NCBI RefSeq assembly: GCF_000785515.1
Contig: NZ_CP009913.1
Location: 120,001-184,000 of the forward strand
DNA: 64,000 nucleotides
Reading direction: 5' to 3'
From: Streptococcus salivarius
Lineage (GTDB): Bacteria > Bacillota > Bacilli > Lactobacillales > Streptococcaceae
Part shown: positions 44,042 to 52,603 of the stretch, in pieces
Layout of the letters: the number at the start of each line of letters is the position of its first letter
How positions within the stretch are numbered: position 1 is the stretch's first letter
Notes under the pieces: model-generated
Database searches by the model: none
Told to the model about the DNA's origin: nothing
What the model saw: only the letters and a program-made list of their open reading frames with translations
Program-made: the position numbers and the translations under genes

Positions 44042-44068
44042 TAATTCTCATTTACGGGGGTCAGTGCC
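44041..44068 (-). repeat. IS-end-like sequence right of the copper genes
   Basis: The complement of GGGGGTCAGTGCC gives GGCACTGACCCCC and is followed by a TGAGAATTAAAT stretch like that at 41070-41100. It marks the other border of the copper block. Confidence 0.5.
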
Positions 44069-44400
44069 AATTAAAATTGCGTATTTTTATTTAAAATGTA
44101 TTAGAATTAAATTCATATAAAATATGCACGAAAAATAAATCAAAATTAAAAAGTACAAATTAATGAAGTGATTATTGATAAAAATAGTTAATAATTGGTT
44201 AAACAAAATATATAACTCGTTTATAAATTTATAGAAATGAACCATTATAAATCTCCTCTTAAATATTGAAAAAACCATTGGCAGTGGACATACTTTAAGA
44301 CTATATATTTCTGAAACTAGTTTCACAATACAAATATTGACATGCAATTATTAATTGGTGGATTTTAAGTTGACATCTACAAAGCTTAATGTTAGAATAC
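44069..44400. other. AT-rich non-coding gap before cadD
   Basis: About 330 bases of very AT-rich sequence. The ORF on the minus strand (44347-44087) is a low-complexity artefact with repeated Ile, Phe and Leu. Nothing else is recognised apart from the cadD operator at its right edge. Confidence 0.5.
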
Positions 44401-44420
44401 ATTCAAAAATATATTTGAAT
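44401..44420 (+). promoter_or_regulatory. CadC operator upstream of cadD
   Basis: ATTCAAA-AATATA-TTTGAAT is a perfect 7-bp inverted repeat and matches the type of site bound by CadC/SmtB repressors at staphylococcal cad promoters. It overlaps the region just before the cadD ribosome-binding site. Confidence 0.7.
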
Positions 44421-44430
44421 GAGGTATTTT

Positions 44431-45045
44431 ATGATTCAAAATGTTGTTACTTCAATAATCCTGTATTCTGGGACAGCCGTAGACTTACTTATTATCCTAA
44501 TGTTATTTTTTGCCAAAAGAAAAAGCAGAAAGGACATCATTAACATCTATTTAGGACAATTTCTAGGCTCTGTTAGTCTAATATTCCTAAGTTTGCTTTT
44601 TGCATTTGTCTTAAATTATATTCCTAGTAAAGAGATTTTAGGTTTACTCGGTTTGATTCCAATTTTCCTAGGCCTCAAAGTTTTGCTTTTAGGAGATTCT
44701 GATGGAGAAGCTATTGCAAAAGATGGTTTGCGAAAAGACAATAAAAACCTGATTTTTCTAGTCGCTATGATTACTTTTGCAAGTTGTGGCGCTGACAATA
44801 TTGGTGTCTTTGTCCCATATTTTACCACCTTAAATTTAGCGAATTTGATAGTGGCTTTACTTACCTTTCTAGTCATGATTTATCTCTTGGTTTTTTCTGC
44901 CCAAAAATTGGCACAAGTCCCTTCTGTTGGAGAAACTTTGGAGAAATATAGCAGATGGTTTATTGCCGTTGTTTATTTAGGATTGGGGATGTATATCCTG
45001 ATTGAAAACAACAGCTTTGACATGCTAAGGACTGTGTTCGGCTAG
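44431..45045 (+). CDS. cadD: Cadmium resistance transporter CadD
   Basis: A 204-residue membrane protein with five to six hydrophobic segments and the family hallmarks LGQFLGSVSL near residue 40 and ASCGADNIGVFVPYF near 114. CadD confers cadmium resistance in Gram-positives. The start is placed at 44431 (MIQNVVTS) because GAGG stands six bases before it; an ATG at 44419 is in frame but lacks an SD. It is 11 bases before cadC. Confidence 0.9.
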   Translation: MIQNVVTSIILYSGTAVDLLIILMLFFAKRKSRKDIINIYLGQFLGSVSLIFLSLLFAFVLNYIPSKEILGLLGLIPIFLGLKVLLLGDSDGEAIAKDGLRKDNKNLIFLVAMITFASCGADNIGVFVPYFTTLNLANLIVALLTFLVMIYLLVFSAQKLAQVPSVGETLEKYSRWFIAVVYLGLGMYILIENNSFDMLRTVFG

Positions 45046-45056
45046 GAGAAAAAATT

Positions 45057-45395
45057 ATGAAAAAAGATAGTATCTGCCAAGTGAATATTATAAATCAACA
45101 AAATGTTACAACCGCAACGAACTACCTTGAAAAGGAAAAAGTCCAAAAATCACTTCGTATTTTATCAAAGTTTACCGATAATAAACAGATAAATATCATC
45201 TTTTATCTCCTTGCTGTTGAAGAACTCTGTGTCTGTGATATAGCCTGTTTACTAAATCTCAGTATGGCATCTGCCTCCCACCATCTTCGTAAACTAGCCA
45301 ATCAAAACATCTTGGATACTAGAAGAGAGGGGAAAATTATATATTATTTTATAAAAGATGAGGAAATCAAAGACTTTTTTAATCAACTAGGATAA
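45057..45395 (+). CDS. cadC: Cadmium-responsive ArsR-type repressor CadC
   Basis: A 112-residue ArsR/SmtB repressor with the metal motif ELCVCD near residue 61 and the winged helix MASASHHLRKLANQNIL near 75. Metal binding to the two cysteines and an N-terminal Cys releases DNA. It is co-transcribed with cadD (cadD-cadX/cadC layout) and is the likely binder of the palindrome at 44401. SD is AGGAGAAA. Confidence 0.9.
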   Translation: MKKDSICQVNIINQQNVTTATNYLEKEKVQKSLRILSKFTDNKQINIIFYLLAVEELCVCDIACLLNLSMASASHHLRKLANQNILDTRREGKIIYYFIKDEEIKDFFNQLG

Positions 45396-45440
45396 CAACT
45401 ATTTTTACTACTTTACCATGATTATATATAGGACTTATCT

Positions 45441-45575
45441 ATGAAATTTTTTGATGAAAATTACTCACAAGAAATACCTACTCGTATCAAATGTTTAAGA
45501 AAAAAGTATAATTTAAAGCAAAGCGACCTAGGTAATGCAGGTCAAGTTAGCCAAGTTGAAAAGGGAGGAATTTGA
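45441..45575 (+). pseudogene. Truncated XRE-type regulator fragment
   Basis: 44 codons start MKFFDENYSQEIPTRIKCLR, then KYNLKQSDLGNAGQVSQVEK, the first helices of an XRE domain, and end abruptly at TGA. The DNA-binding domain is incomplete, so the gene is a remnant. Confidence 0.6.
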
Positions 45576-45581
45576 AAGAAT

Positions 45582-45929
45582 TTGTATCTTTTATTTTTTG
45601 TTTCATTTATGCCATATGCTACTGGAATAGTTAGTAGTCATTTCATGAATCATATGGCACAGCTCTTTTATGGACTGATCGTTATTGTTTCAACGGTAGC
45701 AAACTGGTTTTTACATAAAGTAATTGATAAACCCAATATAGATCAGAAAGAATTACTTGAAGCTACCGCACAATATAGGAAGTTATTGATACCTGACCTA
45801 ATAATTAAAGGAGTGGGATTGATTCTATCCTTAATTCTCTATCCTCCGATTATGATGTATAGTGTTTTAATTGCGGCATTTTACATCATAACTTTAAAAA
45901 CACTATCCGAAAAAAGAGTGAATAACTAA
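45582..45929 (+). pseudogene. 5'-truncated TMEM175/DUF1211-type membrane protein
   Basis: 115 residues with SFMPYATGIVSSHFMNHMAQ and four hydrophobic segments, matching the second half of bacterial TMEM175-like potassium-channel proteins. The first membrane helices with the FSDGVFAI-type motif are missing. The preceding GGAGGAATT may allow translation of the piece, but a working channel is unlikely. Confidence 0.6.
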
Positions 45930-46095
45930 AAAACGGTGACCAAAGTTAGGTGTATTATTTTAATGCTTAGAGACCTAAACTATTCCCCTATTTTAAAAAT
46001 ATTGATTCAGATTTTATGAAATTAAAAAGTAGATATTGTTCAGAAAATCCTTGATATTACGCTGTTTTTAGTCCAACTGAAATCCATACTTTCCA

Positions 46096-46147
46096 AACCA
46101 GGTCTTAAGAAAGCTCGTAAAGCTAGCCAGTTCTCAAAACGTTAATT
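46096..46147 (+). other. attR: original 3' end of chromosomal rpsI
   Basis: The third 52-bp rpsI-end copy, with GCTAGCCAG in place of GCTTCACAA. What follows differs from the element-borne downstream sequence and includes a typical rpsI terminator, so this is the chromosome side. Confidence 0.85.
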
Positions 46148-46176
46148 CGTTACTGGACAGCAGAGTACAAACGAAA

Positions 46177-46207
46177 ACACTTTGCAGCTTGCAAGGTGTT
46201 TTTTTGT
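46177..46207 (+). terminator. Native rpsI terminator, displaced by the elements
   Basis: AACACTTTGC (46177-46186) pairs with GCAAGGTGTT (46192-46201) and seven T overlap and follow. It lies 30 bases after the old rpsI stop codon. Confidence 0.8.
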
Positions 46208-46274
46208 ATAGATTTCTGAAAAGTGTTCAAAATCTTACTAGAGTTTTGTCTTCATCTTGAAATTCTTATAACAA

Positions 46275-46317
46275 TGTGATATATTTATAACAGACAAGGT
46301 GTGATATATTTATAACA
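46275..46317 (+). promoter_or_regulatory. Pair of 18-bp direct repeats before a membrane protein/XRE pair
   Basis: TGTGATATATTTATAACA occurs at 46275-46292 and 46300-46317 with a 25-bp period, just upstream of the ribosome-binding site at 46325. It is probably the operator of the XRE protein encoded at 46924 and overlaps the promoter. Confidence 0.65.
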
Positions 46318-46338
46318 TATTAAAAAGAGGTGACTGAA

Positions 46339-46920
46339 ATGAAAATGTCGAAGAACTTAAAGATAATCCTTTATATCGCTAGCGTGCTTATTGTTGTATG
46401 TTTAGTATTATTTCTGGGGAATCACCTACCGATTCTAGCGAAAGGTGCTATTATGACGACGGCTTGGCTTCCTTCGTATTTGGTTTGTACGATGGTATCG
46501 GTCCTCTCAAAATCAACCTATCAAAAGAAAGAAAAAAACATGTTTGGGATTACTGCAAAATTATATACAGTGCTTGTACTTCTCTCGTCCTCGATCTATA
46601 CTATTGGAGTTTGGCTGCTAACTCCTGGTTCTTTGATTAAGAATATAATGTTAGGAATTGGATTAAGTATTCAATTGTTATTAATGTTTTACTTCTTATT
46701 CAAGAGAATTAATGAAGAACCCGATGAACGATTTTATAGAAATATTGCAAAGTCCTCTTCCATTTTGTTTACAATAGCAATCTTTATATTATTGGGAATG
46801 GCAACCTTGATAGCTGTCTGTAAAGTTTTCGTTTTGAATGCTGGATTCCTTTATATTTTGGTGGCTTTTTTACTCTTATTATTTGCCATTACTTACTTTA
46901 TCACTGAAAAAAGGGGATGA
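46339..46920 (+). CDS. Membrane protein of unknown function (193 residues)
   Basis: Six predicted hydrophobic segments (about residues 8-28, 32-50, 70-90, 96-118, 134-156, 165-188) with a loop FKRINEEPDERFYRNIAKS. The pattern resembles the DUF3796/YxdJ-type proteins paired with small XRE regulators, but I do not name a family. The start at 46339 has AGAGGTGA five bases upstream; a GTG at 46330 is a less likely start. It ends 3 bases before the XRE gene. Confidence 0.7.
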   Translation: MKMSKNLKIILYIASVLIVVCLVLFLGNHLPILAKGAIMTTAWLPSYLVCTMVSVLSKSTYQKKEKNMFGITAKLYTVLVLLSSSIYTIGVWLLTPGSLIKNIMLGIGLSIQLLLMFYFLFKRINEEPDERFYRNIAKSSSILFTIAIFILLGMATLIAVCKVFVLNAGFLYILVAFLLLLFAITYFITEKRG

Positions 46921-46923
46921 AAT

Positions 46924-47133
46924 ATGGCGAAAGAAAGTAAAATAAAGACTAACTTGAAAGAAGTAAGGGAAGCTTATGGTATGACTCAACAAGATTTAGC
47001 AGATCAAGTAGGAATACGGAGAGAAACGATTGTTCACTTGGAAAATAACCGCTACAACCCTTCGTTGGAAATGGCTTTAAAAATAGCACAAGTCTTTAAT
47101 AAACAAGTAGAAGAACTATTTCGTCTGAAATAA
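46924..47133 (+). CDS. XRE-family transcriptional regulator (69 residues)
   Basis: A minimal helix-turn-helix protein: MTQQDLADQVGIRRETIVHLENNRYNPSLEMA at residues 20-51, ending QVEELFRLK. It is nearly the same design as the regulator at 3728 and is likewise second after a membrane protein. It probably represses its own operon through the repeats at 46275. Confidence 0.85.
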   Translation: MAKESKIKTNLKEVREAYGMTQQDLADQVGIRRETIVHLENNRYNPSLEMALKIAQVFNKQVEELFRLK

Positions 47134-47735
47134 GAGAAGTAAAACAATCCAATTGATTTGTGTATCAGTTTTTGGAAACTTGTTATTCTGAGACGAGGTC
47201 TTGGTAAGAGGGAGTAGTTTCAAAGGAGTTATTTTTGACTACATCTTAGTTAAAACGCTTTCAAAAATAAGATAATAGTTTATTTTTCAAGCATTTTAAC
47301 CCAATAATAGAACTTTTTAGGTCGAAATGCTCTCAAAAATGCTAATGTTTCTCTAATCTATTCACTTTTGAGATCTTGCATATTATGTAGTTATCATACA
47401 AAAATGATAAAAGTGAATGAATACATTTATTTGAAAGATAATATTGTTATATACTTCAAACATATTATCAGTAAGAGGGTTTTATACGTCTATTAAATAT
47501 CTTTTGATTTTTAGCCATAAAACCTCACATAATAATGAATGTATATTTTACAAATTATGCTTTTATATATGATTTAAATATGTATTTAAACTTAGCAAAG
47601 GACATAATAAATTACCTAAAATAACATTAAAATTAAAAATGATTAATTATTACTATTTGGTAACACACCTCAAAAAACCTTTGTTTGTAGGAATTGTAGG
47701 ATATATTAAAAATTTAAAAAAGTTTTTAAAATTTG
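47134..47735. other. Long non-coding gap (about 600 bases)
   Basis: No ORF with a credible start. It is strongly AT-rich in its right half. A sequence near 47250-47264 (TTAAAACGCTTTCAA) is one base from the cre consensus for CcpA, and a related TGCTCTCAAAAA recurs near 47327. Nothing else is recognised. Confidence 0.45.
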
Positions 47736-47763
47736 TTGACATATCTCTAGATAGTGTTATAAT
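47736..47763 (+). promoter_or_regulatory. Promoter of the secreted protein gene
   Basis: TTGACA (47736-47741) and TATAAT (47758-47763) are 16 bp apart. The leader holds a small hairpin, TCAGG-GAGG-TCCTGA, near 47774. Confidence 0.75.
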
Positions 47764-47825
47764 CTATAGATGTCAGGGAGGTCCTGATACTAAATATATA
47801 ATAATCCATTAGAGGAGAAACAATT

Positions 47826-48239
47826 ATGAAAAAAGTATTGCTTACATCAGCTGCAGTTCTTGCAGTATTCGCTTCATCAGCAGCAGTTTTCGCTAACGAC
47901 GGTAACGTTCACACTGGAAACCTTGATAACAAAACTGAAGCAACTGGTGGTGACTTCTTCACAAACAACGAAGGTGGTCTTACTCAAGCTGCTAAAGATG
48001 GTCTTAACAACGTTGACGCAGATTCAACTAAACAAAAATTTGAAGATGCTGGTGAACACATCGAACCAAAACGTGATGCTAACGGAAACATCATCAAAGA
48101 TGAGTTTGTAGTTACTGATAAAGCTAACGCTAACAAAGACGCTAAAGAAGAAGCTAAAGCTGTTAAAGCTGCAGAAAAGAAAGCTCCAGCAGCTAAAGCT
48201 GAAGCTAAAGCTCTTCCAAACACAGCAGCTGTTAAATAA
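47826..48239 (+). CDS. Secreted Ala/Lys-rich protein with C-terminal LPNTA
   Basis: A 137-residue protein with a classical signal peptide (KKVLLTSAAVLAVFASSAAVFA, cleavage near residue 23), an Asn/Asp-rich middle and an Ala-Lys-Glu repeat tail (AKEEAKAVKAAEKKAPAAKA). It ends ALPNTAAVK. LPNTA looks like a sorting motif, but the membrane helix and charged tail that should follow are missing. A class B sortase gene follows. Codons are highly biased, suggesting strong expression. SD is AGAGGAGA. Confidence 0.8.
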   Translation: MKKVLLTSAAVLAVFASSAAVFANDGNVHTGNLDNKTEATGGDFFTNNEGGLTQAAKDGLNNVDADSTKQKFEDAGEHIEPKRDANGNIIKDEFVVTDKANANKDAKEEAKAVKAAEKKAPAAKAEAKALPNTAAVK

Positions 48240-48260
48240 TTAACTGCTATTGCTAAAAAG

Positions 48261-48297
48261 AATATCACTGGGGCTAGAGCTTCGGTGATATTTTTCT
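48261..48297 (+). terminator. Terminator after the secreted protein
   Basis: AATATCAC (48261-48268) pairs with GTGATATT (48285-48292) and T follows. It separates the secreted-protein gene from the sortase gene. Confidence 0.75.
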
Positions 48298-48325
48298 ATG
48301 GATAAAGAAAAGGATTTGACATTTC

Positions 48326-49162
48326 ATGAGTAATCATAATCGTAAATCTACTGGATCTCGCAAAAAACTGATTGCTGGGATTTCAGCCTTAGTCATTGCT
48401 GCTTTGGCTATCTTCCTTGGCTTCCAGTTTATGTCTCCGACAGCATCGTCCTCTAATGGTGTTAAGAGTGTTTTAACGACTAAAAAAGCAAACACTTATA
48501 AAGTTTCAGATGAGGAGAAAGCCTACCTCAAAAATAAATTTGATGGTCTTGAGGCGACAAACCCTGATACTATCGCTTATGTCTATGCACCAGGGACTAA
48601 ATTGGATGAGCCAGTTGTTCAAACAACGGACAATTCAACCTACTTAGATAAAACATTTGATGGAGGAAACGTTCCATATTTGGGAACGGTCTTCATGGAT
48701 ACAGACAATAAGAAAGATTTCAGCGATCGTTTGACTTGGCTCTTCGGTCATGCTCGAGGAAGTAAGGTTGCTGATAGTCGTATGTTCAACGATGTTAACT
48801 ACTATAGTGATCAGTCGTTCTTTGATAAACACAAATATGTTGTTATTGAGACGCCTCAACGTAAGTATTATTATGAAGCACTTGCTATGGTAATTGTGCC
48901 TGAAGACACAGCTTTCTATCGTACATCATTTGAAAGTGATAAAGACTTTAAACAACAGTTGGATATCATCTATGATCAAGCAAGTGTTAAAAACAAGGAT
49001 TTGAAGGTTAATGCTTCGGATAAATACCTCGTTCTTTCGACTTGTCGTGAGGAAGATGAAACGATTCGTGCTAATCTCTACTTGCGTCAAATTCCAGACT
49101 CTGAAATGTCTGATTTTGTAGCTAAACATGGTAAAGATTTGGAATACACACCAACACGTTAA
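48326..49162 (+). CDS. Class B-like sortase
   Basis: A 278-residue membrane-anchored transpeptidase. A signal anchor (about residues 14-34) is followed by the sortase barrel with catalytic His in LFGHARG near residue 147, Cys in LVLSTCREED near 237 and Arg in IRANLYLRQ. The STC context and the helix between strands are of the SrtB type. It lies next to a secreted protein with an LPNTA end, but no NPQTN-type substrate is seen here. SD is AAAAGGA. Confidence 0.85.
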   Translation: MSNHNRKSTGSRKKLIAGISALVIAALAIFLGFQFMSPTASSSNGVKSVLTTKKANTYKVSDEEKAYLKNKFDGLEATNPDTIAYVYAPGTKLDEPVVQTTDNSTYLDKTFDGGNVPYLGTVFMDTDNKKDFSDRLTWLFGHARGSKVADSRMFNDVNYYSDQSFFDKHKYVVIETPQRKYYYEALAMVIVPEDTAFYRTSFESDKDFKQQLDIIYDQASVKNKDLKVNASDKYLVLSTCREEDETIRANLYLRQIPDSEMSDFVAKHGKDLEYTPTR

Positions 49163-49172
49163 TTATTAACAG

Positions 49173-49202
49173 AACTCTACTTCGTATGAAGTAGAGTTTT
49201 TA
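49173..49202 (+). terminator. Terminator after the sortase gene
   Basis: AACTCTACTTC-GTAT-GAAGTAGAGTT followed by T is a perfect 11-bp stem. Confidence 0.85.
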
Positions 49203-49326
49203 TCTTGTCTAAGAAAACAGATGCTTTCAATCGTCATGGAATTGAGATGTAACCGTTTATTAATCTTTTTTATCATCAATGGATAAGTTTTTTTGGTACA
49301 CTAGAAGTATGAAAAAGGAGAGTATT

Positions 49327-50544
49327 ATGAAACAGAGCCAGGCTAAAAAGCGTGACAATGCGATGACTAATAAGATTTTGATGGGGTTGATTGCTCTCGT
49401 CTTAGGTTTGCTTTTTCTTGAGATTTTAATTGTTCATAGTAAGAACGAACAGCAAAAGAATGCCTCGAACCAGGTACAGACAGCACGTATCATGGCTAAT
49501 GGGGACTTGCTCTATCATGACGGTCTCTATATGAGTGCCCTTCAGTCAGATGGTAGCTATGATTTCACGGAGAATTTTACTTATGTGAAGCCGTGGTTAC
49601 AGCAGGCTGATTTGGTCTTGGGTGATTTTGAGGGAACGATTAACCCTGATTATCCTTTGTCAGGCTATCCTCTGTTTAATGCTCCTCAATCAGTGACAGC
49701 AGCTATCAAGGATGCTGGCTATGATGTTATGGATTTGGCTCATAATCATATCTTGGATTCTGGCTTAGAGGGAGCTTTTACAACGGCTGATGCTTTTAAA
49801 AAAGTGGGAATTGATCCTATTGGTGTTTACGAAAAGCCGGTGCGAGACAAGGCGCCACTGCTCATCAAGAATGTTAATGGTATCAAAGTTGCAATACTTT
49901 CCTATGCTTATGGTTACAATGGTCTAGAGTCGAACTTGACGGATAAAGAGGTTGCAGACCACTTATCGAATTTGGATGAAAAACGTATGAAAGCCGAGAT
50001 TCAGCGTGCCGAAAAAGAAGCAGATATCACGGTTATCATGCCTCAGATGGGTGTTGAATATCGTTTGGAACCGACAGATGAACAGGTTAAACTCTATCAT
50101 AAGATGATTGATTGGGGTGCTGATATTATCTTTGGAGGTCATCCTCATGTGGTAGAGCCTTCTGAGGTGGTTAAAAAAGATGGACAGCAAAAACTTATTA
50201 TTTACTCAATGGGGAATTTCATTTCTAACCAACGTATAGAGACAATGGATGGTGTGGATAGCGCAGAGTGGACAGAGAGGGGTGTCTTAATGGATGTCAC
50301 CCTTGAGAAAAAGAATGGTCAAACCACGATTAAGACTGCTCAAGCACATCCGACTTGGGTTAACCGTACGCCTAAAGGAACGAGTTCGCCAGAGGGATAC
50401 CCTTTGTATACTTACCAAACTTATATTTTAGAGGATTTCATTAAAGGTGGTAAATATAGAAATAAACTAGATGAAGAAACCAAAGAGCGTATAGATACTG
50501 CTTATAAAGAAATGAATGCCCATGTTAATTTAAAATGGAAATAA
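49327..50544 (+). CDS. CapA/PgsA-family metallophosphatase-like protein
   Basis: A 405-residue protein with one N-terminal membrane segment (about residues 14-32) and an extracellular CapA domain. Motifs include ANGDLLYHD near residue 57, GDFEGTIN near 98, DLAHNHILDSG near 136 and IFGGHPHVVEP near 269, the metal-binding pattern of PgsA/CapA proteins linked to poly-gamma-glutamate. No other pgs gene is nearby, so the substrate is unknown. The start at 49327 has AAAGGAGAG; upstream in-frame ATG codons lack one. Confidence 0.85.
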   Translation: MKQSQAKKRDNAMTNKILMGLIALVLGLLFLEILIVHSKNEQQKNASNQVQTARIMANGDLLYHDGLYMSALQSDGSYDFTENFTYVKPWLQQADLVLGDFEGTINPDYPLSGYPLFNAPQSVTAAIKDAGYDVMDLAHNHILDSGLEGAFTTADAFKKVGIDPIGVYEKPVRDKAPLLIKNVNGIKVAILSYAYGYNGLESNLTDKEVADHLSNLDEKRMKAEIQRAEKEADITVIMPQMGVEYRLEPTDEQVKLYHKMIDWGADIIFGGHPHVVEPSEVVKKDGQQKLIIYSMGNFISNQRIETMDGVDSAEWTERGVLMDVTLEKKNGQTTIKTAQAHPTWVNRTPKGTSSPEGYPLYTYQTYILEDFIKGGKYRNKLDEETKERIDTAYKEMNAHVNLKWK

Positions 50545-50550
50545 AGCTAA

Positions 50551-50581
50551 GATATCGCCTGAATTTGGCGATATTTTTTTG
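50551..50581 (+). terminator. Terminator after the CapA-like gene
   Basis: GATATCGCC (50551-50559) pairs with GGCGATAT (50567-50574) and seven T follow. Confidence 0.8.
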
Positions 50582-50582
50582 T

Positions 50583-50706
50583 TTATCGACAAGTTACCCA
50601 CAGACTTATCCACAGGTGTGGAAAAGTCTGTCGATAGTGTTGAATCTTGATTTTTCAAGGTTTTAAAAGAAGGAAATTATTTAGGTTGTGAACAAGTTTA
50701 TCCACA
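50583..50706 (+). promoter_or_regulatory. Cluster of DnaA boxes
   Basis: Two perfect TTATCCACA boxes (50606-50614 and 50698-50706) lie with three one-mismatch boxes: TTATCGACA (50583-50591), TTACCCACA (50594-50602) and TGTGGAAAA on the reverse strand (50617-50625). The cluster is intergenic and no origin genes are near. Confidence 0.6.
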
Positions 50707-50866
50707 AGTAGTTGGGTCAGAGAGAGGATATTTTTATAAACGATATTAGTTAAATTCCTCGGAAACATTCGTCTTTTTCAAGAAAAAAGATGCAAATTTC
50801 ATAAAAAATAGCATTTTTAATCAAAATATGCTAAAATTATACAAAATAAAATGATGGAGGCTTCTC

Positions 50867-51133
50867 ATGAAAGCGATTATTACAGTTGTAGGTAAGGACA
50901 AAGCAGGTATTGTTGCGGGTGTTGCGACTAAGGTGGCAGAACTTGGCTTGAATATTGATGATATTTCTCAAACAGTTCTTGATGAATTCTTTACCATGAT
51001 GGCGGTTGTATCATCGGAAGACAAACAAGATTTTACACACCTACGTGCTGAATTGGAAGCCTTTGGAGAGTCATTGAACGTTAAAATCAACATCCAAAGT
51101 TCAGCAATTTTTGATGCTATGCACAACTTGTAA
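50867..51133 (+). CDS. ACT-domain protein (UPF0237)
   Basis: An 88-residue single ACT domain (VVGKDKAGIVAGVATKVAEL near residue 6, then DDISQTVLDEFFTMM), a small-ligand-binding fold usually sensing amino acids. It is always paired with the DUF711/UPF0210 gene that follows after 17 bases, and both probably form one complex. The ligand and the target are unknown. SD is GGAGG. Confidence 0.88.
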   Translation: MKAIITVVGKDKAGIVAGVATKVAELGLNIDDISQTVLDEFFTMMAVVSSEDKQDFTHLRAELEAFGESLNVKINIQSSAIFDAMHNL

Positions 51134-51150
51134 GATAGGAGTAGCTTAAA

Positions 51151-52488
51151 ATGGATATTAAACAGGTCACAGAAACCATTGCCATGATTGAGGAGCAGAA
51201 CTTTGATGTTCGTACCATTACCATGGGGATTTCACTCCTAGACTGTATCGATTCAGATATCGATAAGGCGGCGGAAAAAGTCTATAACAAGATTGTATCT
51301 AAGGCTAAGAATTTGGTAGCTGTTGGTGACGAGATTGCGGCTGAACTTGGTATTCCGATTGTTAATAAACGTGTGTCTGTTACTCCGATCTCAATCATCG
51401 GTGCGGCAACAGATGCAACAGACTATGTACCTTTTGCGAAGGCGTTAGACCGAGCAGCTAAGGAAATCGGTGTTAACTTTATTGGTGGTTTCTCTGCACT
51501 CGTTCAAAAGGGCTACCAAAAAGGTGATAAGATTCTTATTAATTCTATTCCACGTGCGCTTGCAGAGACTGATTTTGTCTGCTCATCTGTCAACATTGGT
51601 TCAACAAAGACTGGTATTAACATGACAGCGGTACGTGACATGGGACGTATCATCAAAGAGGCTTCTGAGGCAGATCCAATGGGCCCAGGTAAATTGGTGG
51701 TCTTTGCTAATGCGGTTGAAGATAATCCATTTATGGCAGGTGCCTTCCACGGTGTTGGTGAGGCTGATGTTGTAATCAATGTTGGGGTTTCAGGTCCTGG
51801 TGTTGTGCAACGTGCAGTTGAGAAAGTTCCGGGCGAAAGTTTCGATGTTTTAGCTGAAACAGTTAAGAAGACCGCCTTCAAAATCACACGTGTTGGTCAG
51901 TTGGTTGGTCAAATGGCCAGCGAACGCCTTGGTGTCGAGTTCGGTATTGTAGATTTGTCTCTTGCGCCAACACCAGCAGTTGGTGATTCAGTAGCCCGTG
52001 TACTTGAAGCTATGGGTCTTGAAGTTGTTGGTACGCATGGTACTACTGCAGCTCTAGCCCTTCTTAACGACCAAGTTAAAAAAGGTGGTATCATGGCATG
52101 TAACCAAGTTGGTGGTTTGTCAGGTGCCTTTATTCCAGTTTCTGAAGATGAAGGTATGATTGCGGCGGTTCAATCTGGTCATATCAACCTTGAAAAATTG
52201 GAAGCTATGACAGCTATCTGTTCTGTTGGTCTAGACATGATTGCTATTCCTGCTGATACGCCAGATACAACAATCGCGGCCATGATTGCTGATGAAGCGG
52301 CTATCGGTGTCATTAATCAGAAAACAACAGCTGTTCGTATCATTCCTTATGGTAAGGAAGGTGACATGTTGGAACTTGGTGGTCTTCTTGGTTATGCACC
52401 AGTAATGAAGGTAAACAAAGCTTCATCGGCTGACTTCATTGCGCGTGGTGGTCAAATCCCAGCTCCTGTTCACAGCTTTAAAAACTAA
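51151..52488 (+). CDS. UPF0210/DUF711 family protein
   Basis: A 445-residue cytosolic protein of the DUF711 family, related in fold to pyruvate formate-lyase-type proteins. Visible landmarks are [11 protein letters not shown] near residue 24, [14 protein letters not shown] near 119, [13 protein letters not shown] near 210 and [12 protein letters not shown] near 359. Length and gene pairing are as expected. No biochemical role is established. It is followed by a normal spacer and the phosphoglycerate mutase-like gene with its own promoter. Confidence 0.85.
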   Translation: MDIKQVTETIAMIEEQNFDVRTITMGISLLDCIDSDIDKAAEKVYNKIVSKAKNLVAVGDEIAAELGIPIVNKRVSVTPISIIGAATDATDYVPFAKALDRAAKEIGVNFIGGFSALVQKGYQKGDKILINSIPRALAETDFVCSSVNIGSTKTGINMTAVRDMGRIIKEASEADPMGPGKLVVFANAVEDNPFMAGAFHGVGEADVVINVGVSGPGVVQRAVEKVPGESFDVLAETVKKTAFKITRVGQLVGQMASERLGVEFGIVDLSLAPTPAVGDSVARVLEAMGLEVVGTHGTTAALALLNDQVKKGGIMACNQVGGLSGAFIPVSEDEGMIAAVQSGHINLEKLEAMTAICSVGLDMIAIPADTPDTTIAAMIADEAAIGVINQKTTAVRIIPYGKEGDMLELGGLLGYAPVMKVNKASSADFIARGGQIPAPVHSFKN

Positions 52489-52603
52489 GCGGATGTTAAA
52501 TGCTTTGCCAATTGGTAAGGCATTTTCTGATGGTCTCGCTGGCTAGATAGTGGAGGGGATTTGTGCTATAATGAATTCAAAAATGACGGAAAGAAGGGGC
52601 GCT

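Larger units (their letters stand above)
40940..46147. mobile_element. Accreted CIME-like element with copper and cadmium resistance
   Basis: A 5.2-kb segment bounded by two rpsI-type att sites. It holds copY-copB and cadD-cadC plus truncated genes, but no integrase, relaxase or transfer gene. Such cis-mobilisable elements move when a neighbouring ICE recombines the outer att sites. Confidence 0.78.

Noticed and set aside
44087..44347. 86-residue Ile/Leu-rich ORF on the minus strand
   Set aside because: Very AT-rich low-complexity DNA with no SD and no family pattern.
44355..44543. 62-residue ORF overlapping the cadD start
   Set aside because: It runs through the CadC operator and the cadD start in another frame without its own SD.
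47984..48268. 94-residue Ala-rich ORF on the minus strand
   Set aside because: It is the mirror of the Ala/Lys repeat region of the secreted protein.
50583..50706. Chromosomal origin of replication
   Set aside because: DnaA boxes are present, but dnaA, dnaN and an AT-rich unwinding element are not nearby.
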